A DNA stretch of 46,442 bases from a virus. Positions 27,499-35,873 of the stretch are shown piece after piece. The first letter of the stretch is position 1. Each line of letters opens with the position of its first letter. The notes below the pieces were generated by a model. The model was not told where the DNA came from. It saw only the letters and a list, made by a program, of their open reading frames with translations, and did no database searches. A program made the position numbers and the translations under genes. Location: positions 1 through 46,442 of the IMG/VR virus record IMGVR_UViG_3300025011_000077, one strand, 5' to 3'.

Positions 27499-29128
27499 TG
27501 CTCAAGACCTCCAGACAATTCTTATAAACAAGATACCATCTCTTTGGACTCTACAGCACAGGTTCATCAAGGGGAGACCCCTAACTTTCACTAGTGCCAC
27601 CGATCCAATCAGACATCGTCCTTGGCAGGTTGCTATATTAAATGACCAACACCCAAATTTAGTTACCCGTAAGTCTAGACAACTGGGGTTGTCTGAAATA
27701 GGCATAACTTCTATAGTTCATTTCTTGGATACTCACCCTAATACAAAAGCAATGTATACATTCCCTAGACAGAAACAGCTAGAGGACTTTTCTAATACCC
27801 GCATTACTCCAATCTTCAAAGAGTCTCCCTATCTTACTAAGAGACAAGATTTATCCTTGAACAATGTAAGCCTAAAGAAACTCACAAATAACTCCATTCT
27901 GTTCTTACGGTCTGCCTGGGGGGGAAATATGGGTGAAGGTATAGACATAGACTACTTAGGACTGGATGAATACGATAGAATGAGTACGGGTGTTGAGTTG
28001 GCGTTCATGGAATCTATGAAATCGTCCAAGTATGGCCTGCTGCGCAGATGGTCTACCCCCACTATTCCTGGAAGAGGGGTAGATTACTTATTTAATAAGT
28101 CTGACCAAAGATTTTATCATCATAAGTGTGAGCACTGTAATGAATGGCAGATACTCACACTCGAAGACAACCTTATCCAAATAGATTCTACGGGAGTAGA
28201 TATAATAAATGAACAAATCCGTGATAACACCTATGCGTTCTTATGCTCCAAGTGCCATCGACCTTTGAATAGATGGAATATTGGGGAGTATGTTGCCATG
28301 TTCCCCAGCAGGACTGAAATAAGAGGATACCACATTTCCCAGCTAGATTCGGTATGGATATCAGCGGATAGCGTTATGCGTAATCAATTTAGTTACAAAG
28401 TAAAGCAACTCTTCTATAACTATGTAATTGGTATCCCTTACGCCTCCGAGGGTCTTGTCATAGTAGATCAAGATATTTTAAATTGCATATCCTACGATCA
28501 ACCCATTGGATTCAGAGATTACTCTAAGTACAAGAAAGTATTTGCTGGAATAGACTGGGGATATATGTCCTGGTTAGTTATACTTGGCTTAACAGAGGAT
28601 AATCAGATAGAGTTATTAGATCTACACTGGGTGCCAGAAAATCCTAACAAGCCATTAGACAACGTCAATGTATTTACAGCCATACTAAAGCCCTATAACC
28701 CAGATGTCATAGTGGCAGATGCTGGATATGGTGCAGATAGAAATACTTATTTACTACAACAATTCCCTGGCAGGGTATTCGCTTGTAACTGGGGAACTTC
28801 TAAGGACAATATACCAATTGTTGATAATTGGAGTGATAACATTCAGCAAGTGCGAGTAGATAAAACTGTTAAGATGAAACGCACCCTGTATAACATCAAA
28901 AGTAGGTCTTTGAGAACCTTTGGTAGATGTGAGAAGCTCGAAATGCTTATAAAACACCTAAAAAACGTGCGCACCATGATGGAGGAAGAAGATGGCCTAA
29001 TCTATGAGAAGGTAACAAGAATAGGTCCGGACCATACTGCATGTGCGTTAACCTATGCCTACATCGCTGTGGATCGTGTACTTGGCTTGCACGCACCTAA
29101 ACAAAACTTCAACTTTGATTTTATGTAA
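27488..29128 (+). CDS. terL: Terminase large subunit, GpA-like
   Basis: A 546-residue protein. ATG 27488 (MSINAQDLQT) follows AGAGGAGG; an upstream in-frame start would overlap that site. The ATPase domain has an altered Walker A (TRKSRQLGLSE, residues 60-70) and Walker B (DYLGLDEYDR, 155-164). A four-Cys zinc finger (CEHC 214-217, CSKC 253-256) follows. The nuclease domain has Asp355 (FAGIDWG), Asp411 (VADAGYG) and an Asp near 527 (GPDHTACALTYAY). It packages DNA into proheads at the portal. Normal length for the family. Confidence 0.93.
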   Translation: MSINAQDLQTILINKIPSLWTLQHRFIKGRPLTFTSATDPIRHRPWQVAILNDQHPNLVTRKSRQLGLSEIGITSIVHFLDTHPNTKAMYTFPRQKQLEDFSNTRITPIFKESPYLTKRQDLSLNNVSLKKLTNNSILFLRSAWGGNMGEGIDIDYLGLDEYDRMSTGVELAFMESMKSSKYGLLRRWSTPTIPGRGVDYLFNKSDQRFYHHKCEHCNEWQILTLEDNLIQIDSTGVDIINEQIRDNTYAFLCSKCHRPLNRWNIGEYVAMFPSRTEIRGYHISQLDSVWISADSVMRNQFSYKVKQLFYNYVIGIPYASEGLVIVDQDILNCISYDQPIGFRDYSKYKKVFAGIDWGYMSWLVILGLTEDNQIELLDLHWVPENPNKPLDNVNVFTAILKPYNPDVIVADAGYGADRNTYLLQQFPGRVFACNWGTSKDNIPIVDNWSDNIQQVRVDKTVKMKRTLYNIKSRSLRTFGRCEKLEMLIKHLKNVRTMMEEEDGLIYEKVTRIGPDHTACALTYAYIAVDRVLGLHAPKQNFNFDFM

Positions 29129-29141
29129 CGGGGGTGTCAAT

Positions 29142-30884
29142 GTGGAATTACTTGTGGTAGCGAGATCATCTGAAGATAGGCATCATGTAATCCTTAGATG
29201 GGGAAAGCATTATGGGGTAGTAGAAAAAGGAATGAAACCATCTCAGGTAAAATGGGGTAAAAAGGATATACTGGATAGGTCTCTTACCGGAAAGAACTTT
29301 GAAGAGGTAGAACCCCCAGTTGTATTCCGACCAGTGGTTAAAAAATCATTGAGCTCGGGATTAACTTTGTATTTAGACGTGCGCAAATCTCACCAACTCA
29401 ATTTTGGTCACCTAGTTAAACGAGCGGTTCAGGTTAAAGGTAAGAATGGTAAACAATTTACCCGCATGCAGTGGGTAAACCCCGGACAGGCCAGTACTGG
29501 CCATGGTGTGAGAAGAATTAACAATTCTAAGGACTGGCTAAATGCTGTGGGTGATGGAGTTATGAAACACCCCATGCACAAACAAGCTATGGAAGATCAG
29601 GGAGTTGACATGGATAAGCATCATATTTATGGTGAGCATCCCGCATTTTTTGTACCTGAGACCGCTGAATCAAGGAAAGGTAAAACTGGAAGAGATTTCA
29701 TCCCCCACAAGGACAGTGAATTTAGTAAGAGATACAATGAGAACCAGGAATCTATCAGTAGTGAGACAAAATCAGATGTAGATAAAGGTATAATACGTAC
29801 AGAAGTATCTGAGTTACTGAGAGACTACAAAGCAGGTAAATCTCTTGCCCCTGTTTTTGATTCTATGGAGTCAATGTTCTTAAAAGGGACCACTCGTCAG
29901 AAATACCTTAGTTTGAGAGAAGGCATGAGTAAACACTGGAAAACCTTACACCCCCAAATTGAGGAATCTATATCTTCTAGTAATAGTTCTGAGTATGCAA
30001 AAAAGATTCAGCTATCAACCTTAGACCGTATATCCAAAATGACAGATTCAGGTAAGGATGGTGTTAATAAAGACCTTGCTGTGATGGCATCTCATCCCGC
30101 TGTTGCTAAGTACGCGGTGGATAAACTTTTAGGCAGGGAAAGAGCTAATGTTCTCAGAGCAAATATGAGGGATGGAAATCTAACCATCAATACTAGTCAA
30201 AAGCATCTTGACAGTATACTGAAAGATGGTTACGTAGCAAATACCTCAGAAGATTATGTAAGGTCTAGGGGTACCAAAAGGGACATCCGTGAATATAATA
30301 AAATAGCAGATAGCAATGTGGATATGGATGCTAAACTAGAGATGATACAAGACATCATTGATAGTGATCCTAGCGAAGAGCGAAATAGCCCTTCAAACAT
30401 TATGTGGCGTAACATATCAGACAGAGCCGAAGCTGAATATTTGTGTATGGGATTAGATATAGGAGATAATATAAAGCCTAATTACCTGGCTTTTAATCCC
30501 GATGGCAGTTCTCTAGGGGCCTGTACATCTTACGGAGATGGAACCTCCATCAAACTAAACTCTTCGATATTGAAAGACTGTACGGGTAATATGTCTGACA
30601 CTTTCTATAAAACCCGGCCAATAGCTAAAATACATGATATGGATCACTTAAAGGACATATACATGCTGCGCATGATGCATGATGCCCAAGGTGGTGGAGA
30701 TATTTTTAAGGACATCCCCGAATGGGCTAATGGTGATCACATGTGGCCTGAAGATGTACCAGTTGAGTTGCACTACCACAAACCACGAATAGACCCTGAG
30801 CTTATTAGTGTCAATGGCAACAGACCAGATAGTTATGAGGACTACGAGGAAGAGGATGAAGGCAAATATGATAATTGGGGGTAG
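29142..30884 (+). CDS. Tagged protein 1: N-domain, VQVKGKNG tag and ADP-ribosyltransferase-like C-terminus
   Basis: 580 residues from GTG 29142 (GGGGGTG upstream). Residues 1-85 form domain N (HVILRWGKHYGVVEKGM, PPVVFRPV, LTLYLDV), shared with the stand-alone product at 30890. Residues 91-114 hold the tag (VQVKGKNGKQF then TRMQWV), encoded by DNA identical to that at 31802-31864. Residues about 345-560 (TINTSQKHLDSILKDG, then AEAEYLCMG, YLAFNPDGSSLGA, YGDGTSIKL, ending VELHYHKP) resemble the ADP-ribosyltransferase-like/DUF3626-type domains of phage head-associated proteins. It follows terL closely, in the place usual for portal or minor head genes. Enzyme activity is inferred. Confidence 0.62.
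   Translation: MELLVVARSSEDRHHVILRWGKHYGVVEKGMKPSQVKWGKKDILDRSLTGKNFEEVEPPVVFRPVVKKSLSSGLTLYLDVRKSHQLNFGHLVKRAVQVKGKNGKQFTRMQWVNPGQASTGHGVRRINNSKDWLNAVGDGVMKHPMHKQAMEDQGVDMDKHHIYGEHPAFFVPETAESRKGKTGRDFIPHKDSEFSKRYNENQESISSETKSDVDKGIIRTEVSELLRDYKAGKSLAPVFDSMESMFLKGTTRQKYLSLREGMSKHWKTLHPQIEESISSSNSSEYAKKIQLSTLDRISKMTDSGKDGVNKDLAVMASHPAVAKYAVDKLLGRERANVLRANMRDGNLTINTSQKHLDSILKDGYVANTSEDYVRSRGTKRDIREYNKIADSNVDMDAKLEMIQDIIDSDPSEERNSPSNIMWRNISDRAEAEYLCMGLDIGDNIKPNYLAFNPDGSSLGACTSYGDGTSIKLNSSILKDCTGNMSDTFYKTRPIAKIHDMDHLKDIYMLRMMHDAQGGGDIFKDIPEWANGDHMWPEDVPVELHYHKPRIDPELISVNGNRPDSYEDYEEEDEGKYDNWG
29415..29477 (+). repeat. 63-bp exact repeat encoding the tag, copy 1
   Basis: Identical base for base to 31802-31864. 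It encodes 21 residues centred on VQVKGKNGKQF and TRMQWV. The sequence on either side differs between the two genes. Confidence 0.9.
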
Positions 30885-30889
30885 ACCGA

Positions 30890-31138
30890 ATGCCTGGACA
30901 AAAGCAATGCTATGTAGTAGCTGAGAATAAACCCAATAGAAGAATAATTGTCAAACTTGGGGACCAATACGCTTGCATCAAAAAGGGGCAATCTGTTAGT
31001 CAATACCACTGGAGAGATCATAAGTTACTATCTAGCATGGTTCTGAAGGGTGGCTATGAAGAATTGGACATTCCCGTATTATTTAGACCCTTTAATGACT
31101 ATATAAACAAGTCTATGACATTATATATTGATAACTAG
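30890..31138 (+). CDS. Stand-alone copy of domain N from tagged protein 1
   Basis: An 82-residue protein. ATG 30890 follows GGGGGT; a TTG at 30875 lies in the preceding gene. IIVKLGDQYACIKKGQS, then IPVLFRPFNDYINKSMTLYI, parallels residues 1-80 of the product at 29142. The chain stops at the very point where the other protein goes on into the tag. It may bind the same partner. Confidence 0.62.
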   Translation: MPGQKQCYVVAENKPNRRIIVKLGDQYACIKKGQSVSQYHWRDHKLLSSMVLKGGYEELDIPVLFRPFNDYINKSMTLYIDN

Positions 31139-31150
31139 GGGGTGAGACAT

Positions 31151-33772
31151 ATGGAACTTTTAATAGATTTAATAAAAGCTGGAAAAGCACACCTGCCAGA
31201 GGGTGCAGAGCGTTGTGCCTACAAAGTTCCCAACGAATATGGTGTGATTTACATACCCATCAACAGATTGAAGCAGATCTATCAGACTGATAAGGCCACC
31301 AACCAGAACAAGGTGAAATCTCTAGTGAATAAGATGAAATCACATGCCACCATTGACCCAGTTGAGATAGGCTATAATTATGATATTCAGAACGGACATC
31401 ATAGATACGTAGCTAGTGATGAACTGGGGTACACACATGTGCCTTGTGTTGTGGTTGGAACAGATGATGCTAAAATAAGAAAAGCTAAAGAGATGTACCG
31501 TTCAGTGTGGAAAAGTGATTCGGTCAGCATACAAACCATGCTAAAGCAAAATTTGCACAGCGAAGACGATGCTATACAGGACTACAGAAAATTAATAATT
31601 AATCTGACTGATCCCAAAATACGTCCAGTCATTGAAGAGATACTAAAGGATGAAGAGAACCACCACCATAACTTAGAGCAAGTGCTCTTATATGTTGAAG
31701 GGGACAAAGAAGCTTTATCAGAGAGCAAATTAAAGAAAAGTGAATTACTGTCCTTGGTGCTAGATTTAAGCAAGGCACATATGCTCCACAAGGATAAGCT
31801 GGTTAAACGAGCGGTTCAGGTTAAAGGTAAGAATGGTAAACAATTTACCCGCATGCAGTGGGTAGATCCTAAAACTGGCCAACCTGCCTCTAAAGGGCAC
31901 AAAGTTGAAGAGGACACGCAGCCTAGGCACCGTGCAGTGGAACAAACTCAAACTAATAAAGAGATTGATTGGGATGATGACTCCATATGGGGTGGGGATG
32001 AGGACAATGAGGAGGTAAGAGATAGAGATGAGGAGGAAGACGAGGATACCGGAGAAGAGCCTGTAAAAAGTAAAGATAGGCAAGAACCTGAGGAGGATGA
32101 TGCTGAAGATGAGGATGAGTTCCCATCTGTAGAGGAACTGGTGCGCAGGAAAAAGGCTAAACAAAATCCTAAGGAAGCTAAGGTTAAAACTAATACTAAC
32201 AATAGCAATAAAGGCGGTCAAACCACCTTTGTATCTGATGTTGATCATTTCGAGAATGTCATAAAGAAGAAATACACTCATGATCACATTATGGACCAAG
32301 CTGATAAACAAGGTATCACATGGCAGAGATTGGACCAATATGGGGAAATGTTCTCTCCGCCTATGAATTGGATGAGAGCTGCAAGTGCCATAAAAAACCT
32401 CATACGTAATGGTGGTGTCTTTGAAATAGAAGACAATGCCAAAGATACAGATAAGGCCATGCAAGAGAAAAGTAAAAGCACCGTGGAGAAACACTTCTTG
32501 GCACTGCTGAATAAGCACGAAGGAAATAAGCAGGAGTTTATGGAGTGGGCTCGTAATAATGATTACGGTTGGAAAGAGAAAGACGATCCAGTAATGAATT
32601 GGATGTATTTTAAAAAGCACATTATGACTTTGTTATCTCAAGGCAAAATGGTAGGTGGGGTAAGGACCCAACAGAAGGATTTGATGTCTAAAACCAATGC
32701 TATAGTTACCCCTGACATAAAAGAGCAAGTCAAGCTACTGGGACAAAATTACGATAGAAATGATATCATGTCTAGGGCTGAAGCATATGGGATAAATTGG
32801 ACAAAAGTAGATAAAAAGGGAAATGACCTCCCCCCAGCTATGGTATGGATGAGATGCTCCTCTGAAATACAGCTATGGCTGGCTCAAGGTCACGAATTTC
32901 TTATGGATGGGAAAAATCCTAACAAGGGAGTGACATCTGCTTCAGCAAAAATAGAAGATGTTAAGATAGGAAAGCATCAATCCTATGCTCTTGACTTCGC
33001 AGGGAGAAACAGCAAAAATTATGAAGAAAAGGCTCGCAAATGGGCTATAAAATCTATCATGATAGACAACCCTAAAATGACTGATCTAGATGCTGATACC
33101 TTCTATAAGAAATTTGTTTCCAATGCTTCCGAGGCACGTATTATGATACACATAGACCCACTTGAGAAATTACCTGGGGGCATAACCACACTGGACCAAT
33201 TTAGCTCAGATGGGCACCTACGCAACCCCTTTCAGATAGGCAATATAGACGCAGAGGCACAAGAGATTGCAGAACGCGAGTTATATGGGGAAGGGTTTGA
33301 TGAGGCCCCACCAAGGGAACGTCCTATTTATGGTAGTATGGATTTATTTAACCAGGGGTTGGACTCTTCAGGATATGGTAGCATAGCTCTGGTGCTAAAG
33401 AATGATGTTAAGAGTAGATCCTCTGTTACTATGGGAGATTCAAATAGCTTGCCATGGGAGACTAATGGTAAATTAACCAGACATGCCACTTCTTCTCACC
33501 AAGCCCTAATTGACAGATGGACTAGTAAATGGGCAAATCCTAAGAAGGCAGATGCTGTACGTAAGAGAGCTATGGAATCTATTGCCAGTGGCACTAGGAA
33601 TAATGACCCAGGTTTTTTTGAAACACAAATACTAGGTGGGGTGGATTTTAAAAGGGACGTGGATCATGTGCTGGTTCCACAGGATTGGAGTACTAATAAG
33701 GACCACAGGGATAAGCATGAAAAGGTTAAGGCTTTTGCTAAACTTCACGGATTACAGGTTAAGTATGAATAA
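31151..33772 (+). CDS. Tagged protein 2: ParB-like, ferritin-like, tag, repeats and ADP-ribosyltransferase-like domain
   Basis: About 873 residues from ATG 31151 (GGGGGTGAG upstream). Domains in order: ParB/Srx-like (15-115; NGHHRYVASDELGYTHVP at 81); short ferritin-like helical pair (139-175; EEILKDEENHHHNLEQ); tag (217-240); very acidic linker (about 265-320); three or more helical repeats (360-600; WQRLDQYGEMFSPPMNWM, WTKVDKKGNDLPPAMVWM); ART/DUF3626-like domain (660-840; RPIYGSMD, GYGSIALVLKNDVKSR, FFETQILGGVDF). The order resembles modular effectors. A virion-packaged role is inferred from position and tag. Confidence 0.65.
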   Translation: MELLIDLIKAGKAHLPEGAERCAYKVPNEYGVIYIPINRLKQIYQTDKATNQNKVKSLVNKMKSHATIDPVEIGYNYDIQNGHHRYVASDELGYTHVPCVVVGTDDAKIRKAKEMYRSVWKSDSVSIQTMLKQNLHSEDDAIQDYRKLIINLTDPKIRPVIEEILKDEENHHHNLEQVLLYVEGDKEALSESKLKKSELLSLVLDLSKAHMLHKDKLVKRAVQVKGKNGKQFTRMQWVDPKTGQPASKGHKVEEDTQPRHRAVEQTQTNKEIDWDDDSIWGGDEDNEEVRDRDEEEDEDTGEEPVKSKDRQEPEEDDAEDEDEFPSVEELVRRKKAKQNPKEAKVKTNTNNSNKGGQTTFVSDVDHFENVIKKKYTHDHIMDQADKQGITWQRLDQYGEMFSPPMNWMRAASAIKNLIRNGGVFEIEDNAKDTDKAMQEKSKSTVEKHFLALLNKHEGNKQEFMEWARNNDYGWKEKDDPVMNWMYFKKHIMTLLSQGKMVGGVRTQQKDLMSKTNAIVTPDIKEQVKLLGQNYDRNDIMSRAEAYGINWTKVDKKGNDLPPAMVWMRCSSEIQLWLAQGHEFLMDGKNPNKGVTSASAKIEDVKIGKHQSYALDFAGRNSKNYEEKARKWAIKSIMIDNPKMTDLDADTFYKKFVSNASEARIMIHIDPLEKLPGGITTLDQFSSDGHLRNPFQIGNIDAEAQEIAERELYGEGFDEAPPRERPIYGSMDLFNQGLDSSGYGSIALVLKNDVKSRSSVTMGDSNSLPWETNGKLTRHATSSHQALIDRWTSKWANPKKADAVRKRAMESIASGTRNNDPGFFETQILGGVDFKRDVDHVLVPQDWSTNKDHRDKHEKVKAFAKLHGLQVKYE
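31802..31864 (+). repeat. 63-bp exact repeat encoding the tag, copy 2
   Basis: Identical to 29415-29477. The copies in the products at 42628 and 45931 are similar only at protein level. Confidence 0.9.
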
Positions 33773-33785
33773 GGGGTGAGTATAA

Positions 33786-34070
33786 TTGAGCATAGTTATT
33801 AAAGCTATGAAATTGACTGAAGACCCCCATTCCACCAAACTGCTTTACGAAAAGGATGGGGTGCTATTTATACGTAACGGATCAGATGGGTTTACAAAGG
33901 GGGTTAAATCTCAGTCCTCTTTGGTTTCACTCAAAAATAAGTGGGGATTTAGAGACGTAGAAAACTCCCCTACCTTTGGCAGTGGTGTGGAAATACAAAG
34001 AGCTTTACACTTATTTGATCTCAAGAGTGATGGGAATATAGTGTATTCTGGAAGGAATATTCATTTCTAG
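33786..34070 (+). CDS. Small protein, possible divergent domain-N relative
   Basis: A 94-residue protein starting MSIVIKAMKLTEDPHSTKLL, probably with a TTG start after GGGGTGAG. LLYEKDGVLFIRNGSDGF and the hydrophobic spacing recall domain N of the product at 29142, but similarity is weak. It is packed between tagged protein 2 and the next gene. Function unknown. Confidence 0.55.
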   Translation: MSIVIKAMKLTEDPHSTKLLYEKDGVLFIRNGSDGFTKGVKSQSSLVSLKNKWGFRDVENSPTFGSGVEIQRALHLFDLKSDGNIVYSGRNIHF

Positions 34071-34081
34071 GGGGCGGTAAA

Positions 34082-34543
34082 ATGTCAGGAGTGCATCAAT
34101 ACGCTGTACTAAGGGGAGCTTTATCAAGGGAGGGTTTATTGGATCGGGGTAAGCAAAATGGTGTGTTGTGGGATGAGTCTAGTCATGAGGGGGTCAATTG
34201 GCTAAGATACAGCCATGCTCTGGTTTCCCACTTAGACGCTGATAAGCCTTTTCATACTGACGACGTAGATTTAAATACGTTAAAGCAAATGCATAACCAC
34301 TACACACAACTAAGAAAATTACACATTAAAACTATGATACCACATGTGAAAGATGCCCTAAAGCATTTGCAGGACAAGGATGTTAACACCCATAAACATC
34401 CAAATGAATACTTGTCAGAAGTGTATCAACATCTGAATGAAAATGGTGGCCACCATTGGGCTGATAAGTCTAGAGCTCTAAATCATATGAACACCAGAAT
34501 AAAATACTTGGGAAATAGAATAGAGGCTCAGGGTCAAAACTAA
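34082..34543 (+). CDS. His-rich helical phage protein
   Basis: A 153-residue protein with about twenty His, many in helices (MHNHYTQLRKLHIKTMIPHV, VYQHLNENGGHHWADKS). It could bind metal, but no known motif is seen. It starts after GGGGCGG and is followed by a terminator. Function unknown. Confidence 0.6.
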   Translation: MSGVHQYAVLRGALSREGLLDRGKQNGVLWDESSHEGVNWLRYSHALVSHLDADKPFHTDDVDLNTLKQMHNHYTQLRKLHIKTMIPHVKDALKHLQDKDVNTHKHPNEYLSEVYQHLNENGGHHWADKSRALNHMNTRIKYLGNRIEAQGQN

Positions 34544-34566
34544 TTACATGAAACTAGGATTTAAAG

Positions 34567-34593
34567 AGCAGAACTTTGCGTTCTGCCTTTTTT
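34567..34593 (+). terminator. Intrinsic terminator ending the 27.5-34.5 kb unit
   Basis: AGCAGAAC with GTTCTGC, a short loop, then CTTTTTTC. An upstream open frame for the sigma gene crosses it, which argues for the later start at 34614. Confidence 0.88.
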
Positions 34594-34613
34594 CTTTGTT
34601 GAGGGGGTTAGAA

Positions 34614-35780
34614 ATGGGAGAAGAAGTTGAAGTAACCCAAGAATTATTAGATAAGGCTAGGAATCATGATGAGATTTCTAGCAACCTCATATATAAAGGT
34701 TTTTATAAACTGATACATTATCTTTGTAGGAAGTGGGCAGGGAAAATATGGAGCAATGACTACTCAATGCAAGAGGAGTTATTTAGTATCTCTCACGTAG
34801 CATATATGAAAGCTCTTAATTCATTTGACCCCCTTAAAGGTGTAAAGTTTGCCACCTATCTCTCCAGATGTGTAGAAAATGAGATACTGATGTACTACAG
34901 GAAATGGAAAAAGATTAAACATGAGGTATCCTTCGAAACGCCAGTGACCCATAATGCGGAAGGGCATGAGTTGTTCCTGTCAGATCTTTTAGAAAGCAAA
35001 GAAGATGGCTATGATGATTTAGAATTTAGGGAAGGCTTATGGAAAGAGTTTAAAGAGTTCGACTTAGGATCTAAATATGGTAATCTATTAAATCTCTCCA
35101 TAATAGAAGGGAAAACACAGGTAGAGATAAGGGACTCTTTAGGGGTATCCCAGTCTTACGTATCTAGACTTGTTAAGAAGCAAACCATTAAGTTTAAGAA
35201 ACACCTGGAGCAAGTCAACATAATAGAGGGAGGGGATAGAATGCATAAGTCTACATACACGCAAGAACAAAAGGACAGGGTCAAGTACTTACTTGAAAAT
35301 ACCATTATGCTACAGCAAAATATAGCTAAGGAGACTGGGGTGAATCAATCAACGGTGTCTATAATGTCTAGAAAACTAACAAGACCAGAGGGTGCTTTTA
35401 GAACTTCTAAAAAAGAAGAGGTTCTGGATGGAGAAGTGACAACTACTTTTTGGTCTAAGGATCGAGTAGCTGAACATTTTGGAGAAGAGATAGATACTCC
35501 GTCTACAGCAGTTACTCCACCCTTACCTGATGGGGTATTGGAAGCCCCTCTTCACCCATCCCTACAAGAGATGGACACCTCTAGTAAACTAGAGGACACT
35601 CCCACTATACAGGACCGATTAGTACATAAGGACAACTTACCAACAGGTGCTACAATCATAGAGTTAGTGCGGGACGGTTTAGACGCAGACTCACTTGAGT
35701 GGGAGGTACACAACCTAGTGGAGTATCTGAGGAGACTAAAACCCACTACTATTTCAGTAGAACTAAAAATAACATTCTAG
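34614..35780 (+). CDS. Sigma factor resembling sporulation SigK/SigE, with C-terminal extension
   Basis: A 388-residue protein from ATG 34614 (GAGGGGG upstream). Region 2 (LIYKGFYKLIHYLCRKW, then YMKALNSFDPLKGVKFATYL, then RCVENEILMYYRKWKK) has the ENEILM segment typical of SigK/SigE. Region 4 is TQVEIRDSLGVSQSYVSRLV. After about residue 205 an extra helix-turn-helix follows (QQNIAKETGVNQSTVSIMS) and a Pro/Thr-rich tail of about 120 residues. It probably directs host RNA polymerase to late phage genes; an effect on sporulation is possible, as shown for other phage sigma factors. Confidence 0.85.
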   Translation: MGEEVEVTQELLDKARNHDEISSNLIYKGFYKLIHYLCRKWAGKIWSNDYSMQEELFSISHVAYMKALNSFDPLKGVKFATYLSRCVENEILMYYRKWKKIKHEVSFETPVTHNAEGHELFLSDLLESKEDGYDDLEFREGLWKEFKEFDLGSKYGNLLNLSIIEGKTQVEIRDSLGVSQSYVSRLVKKQTIKFKKHLEQVNIIEGGDRMHKSTYTQEQKDRVKYLLENTIMLQQNIAKETGVNQSTVSIMSRKLTRPEGAFRTSKKEEVLDGEVTTTFWSKDRVAEHFGEEIDTPSTAVTPPLPDGVLEAPLHPSLQEMDTSSKLEDTPTIQDRLVHKDNLPTGATIIELVRDGLDADSLEWEVHNLVEYLRRLKPTTISVELKITF

Positions 35781-35795
35781 AGAAATCTCACCTAC

Positions 35796-35830
35796 TTACC
35801 AGGATATTAATTATCCTGGTAATTTTATTT
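35796..35830 (+). terminator. Intrinsic terminator after the sigma gene
   Basis: TTACCAGGATA with TATCCTGGTAA, then TTTTATTTT. Confidence 0.88.
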
Positions 35831-35873
35831 TCTCACCTGCTTTAGATTTTTAAAGGTAAGGAGGCGAGGTCAG

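Noticed and set aside
31766-32620. Long minus-strand open frame (284 codons)
   Set aside because: It lies wholly within the plus-strand tagged-protein gene, has no ribosome site, and its hydrophobic product mirrors the acidic-lysine codons of the real gene.
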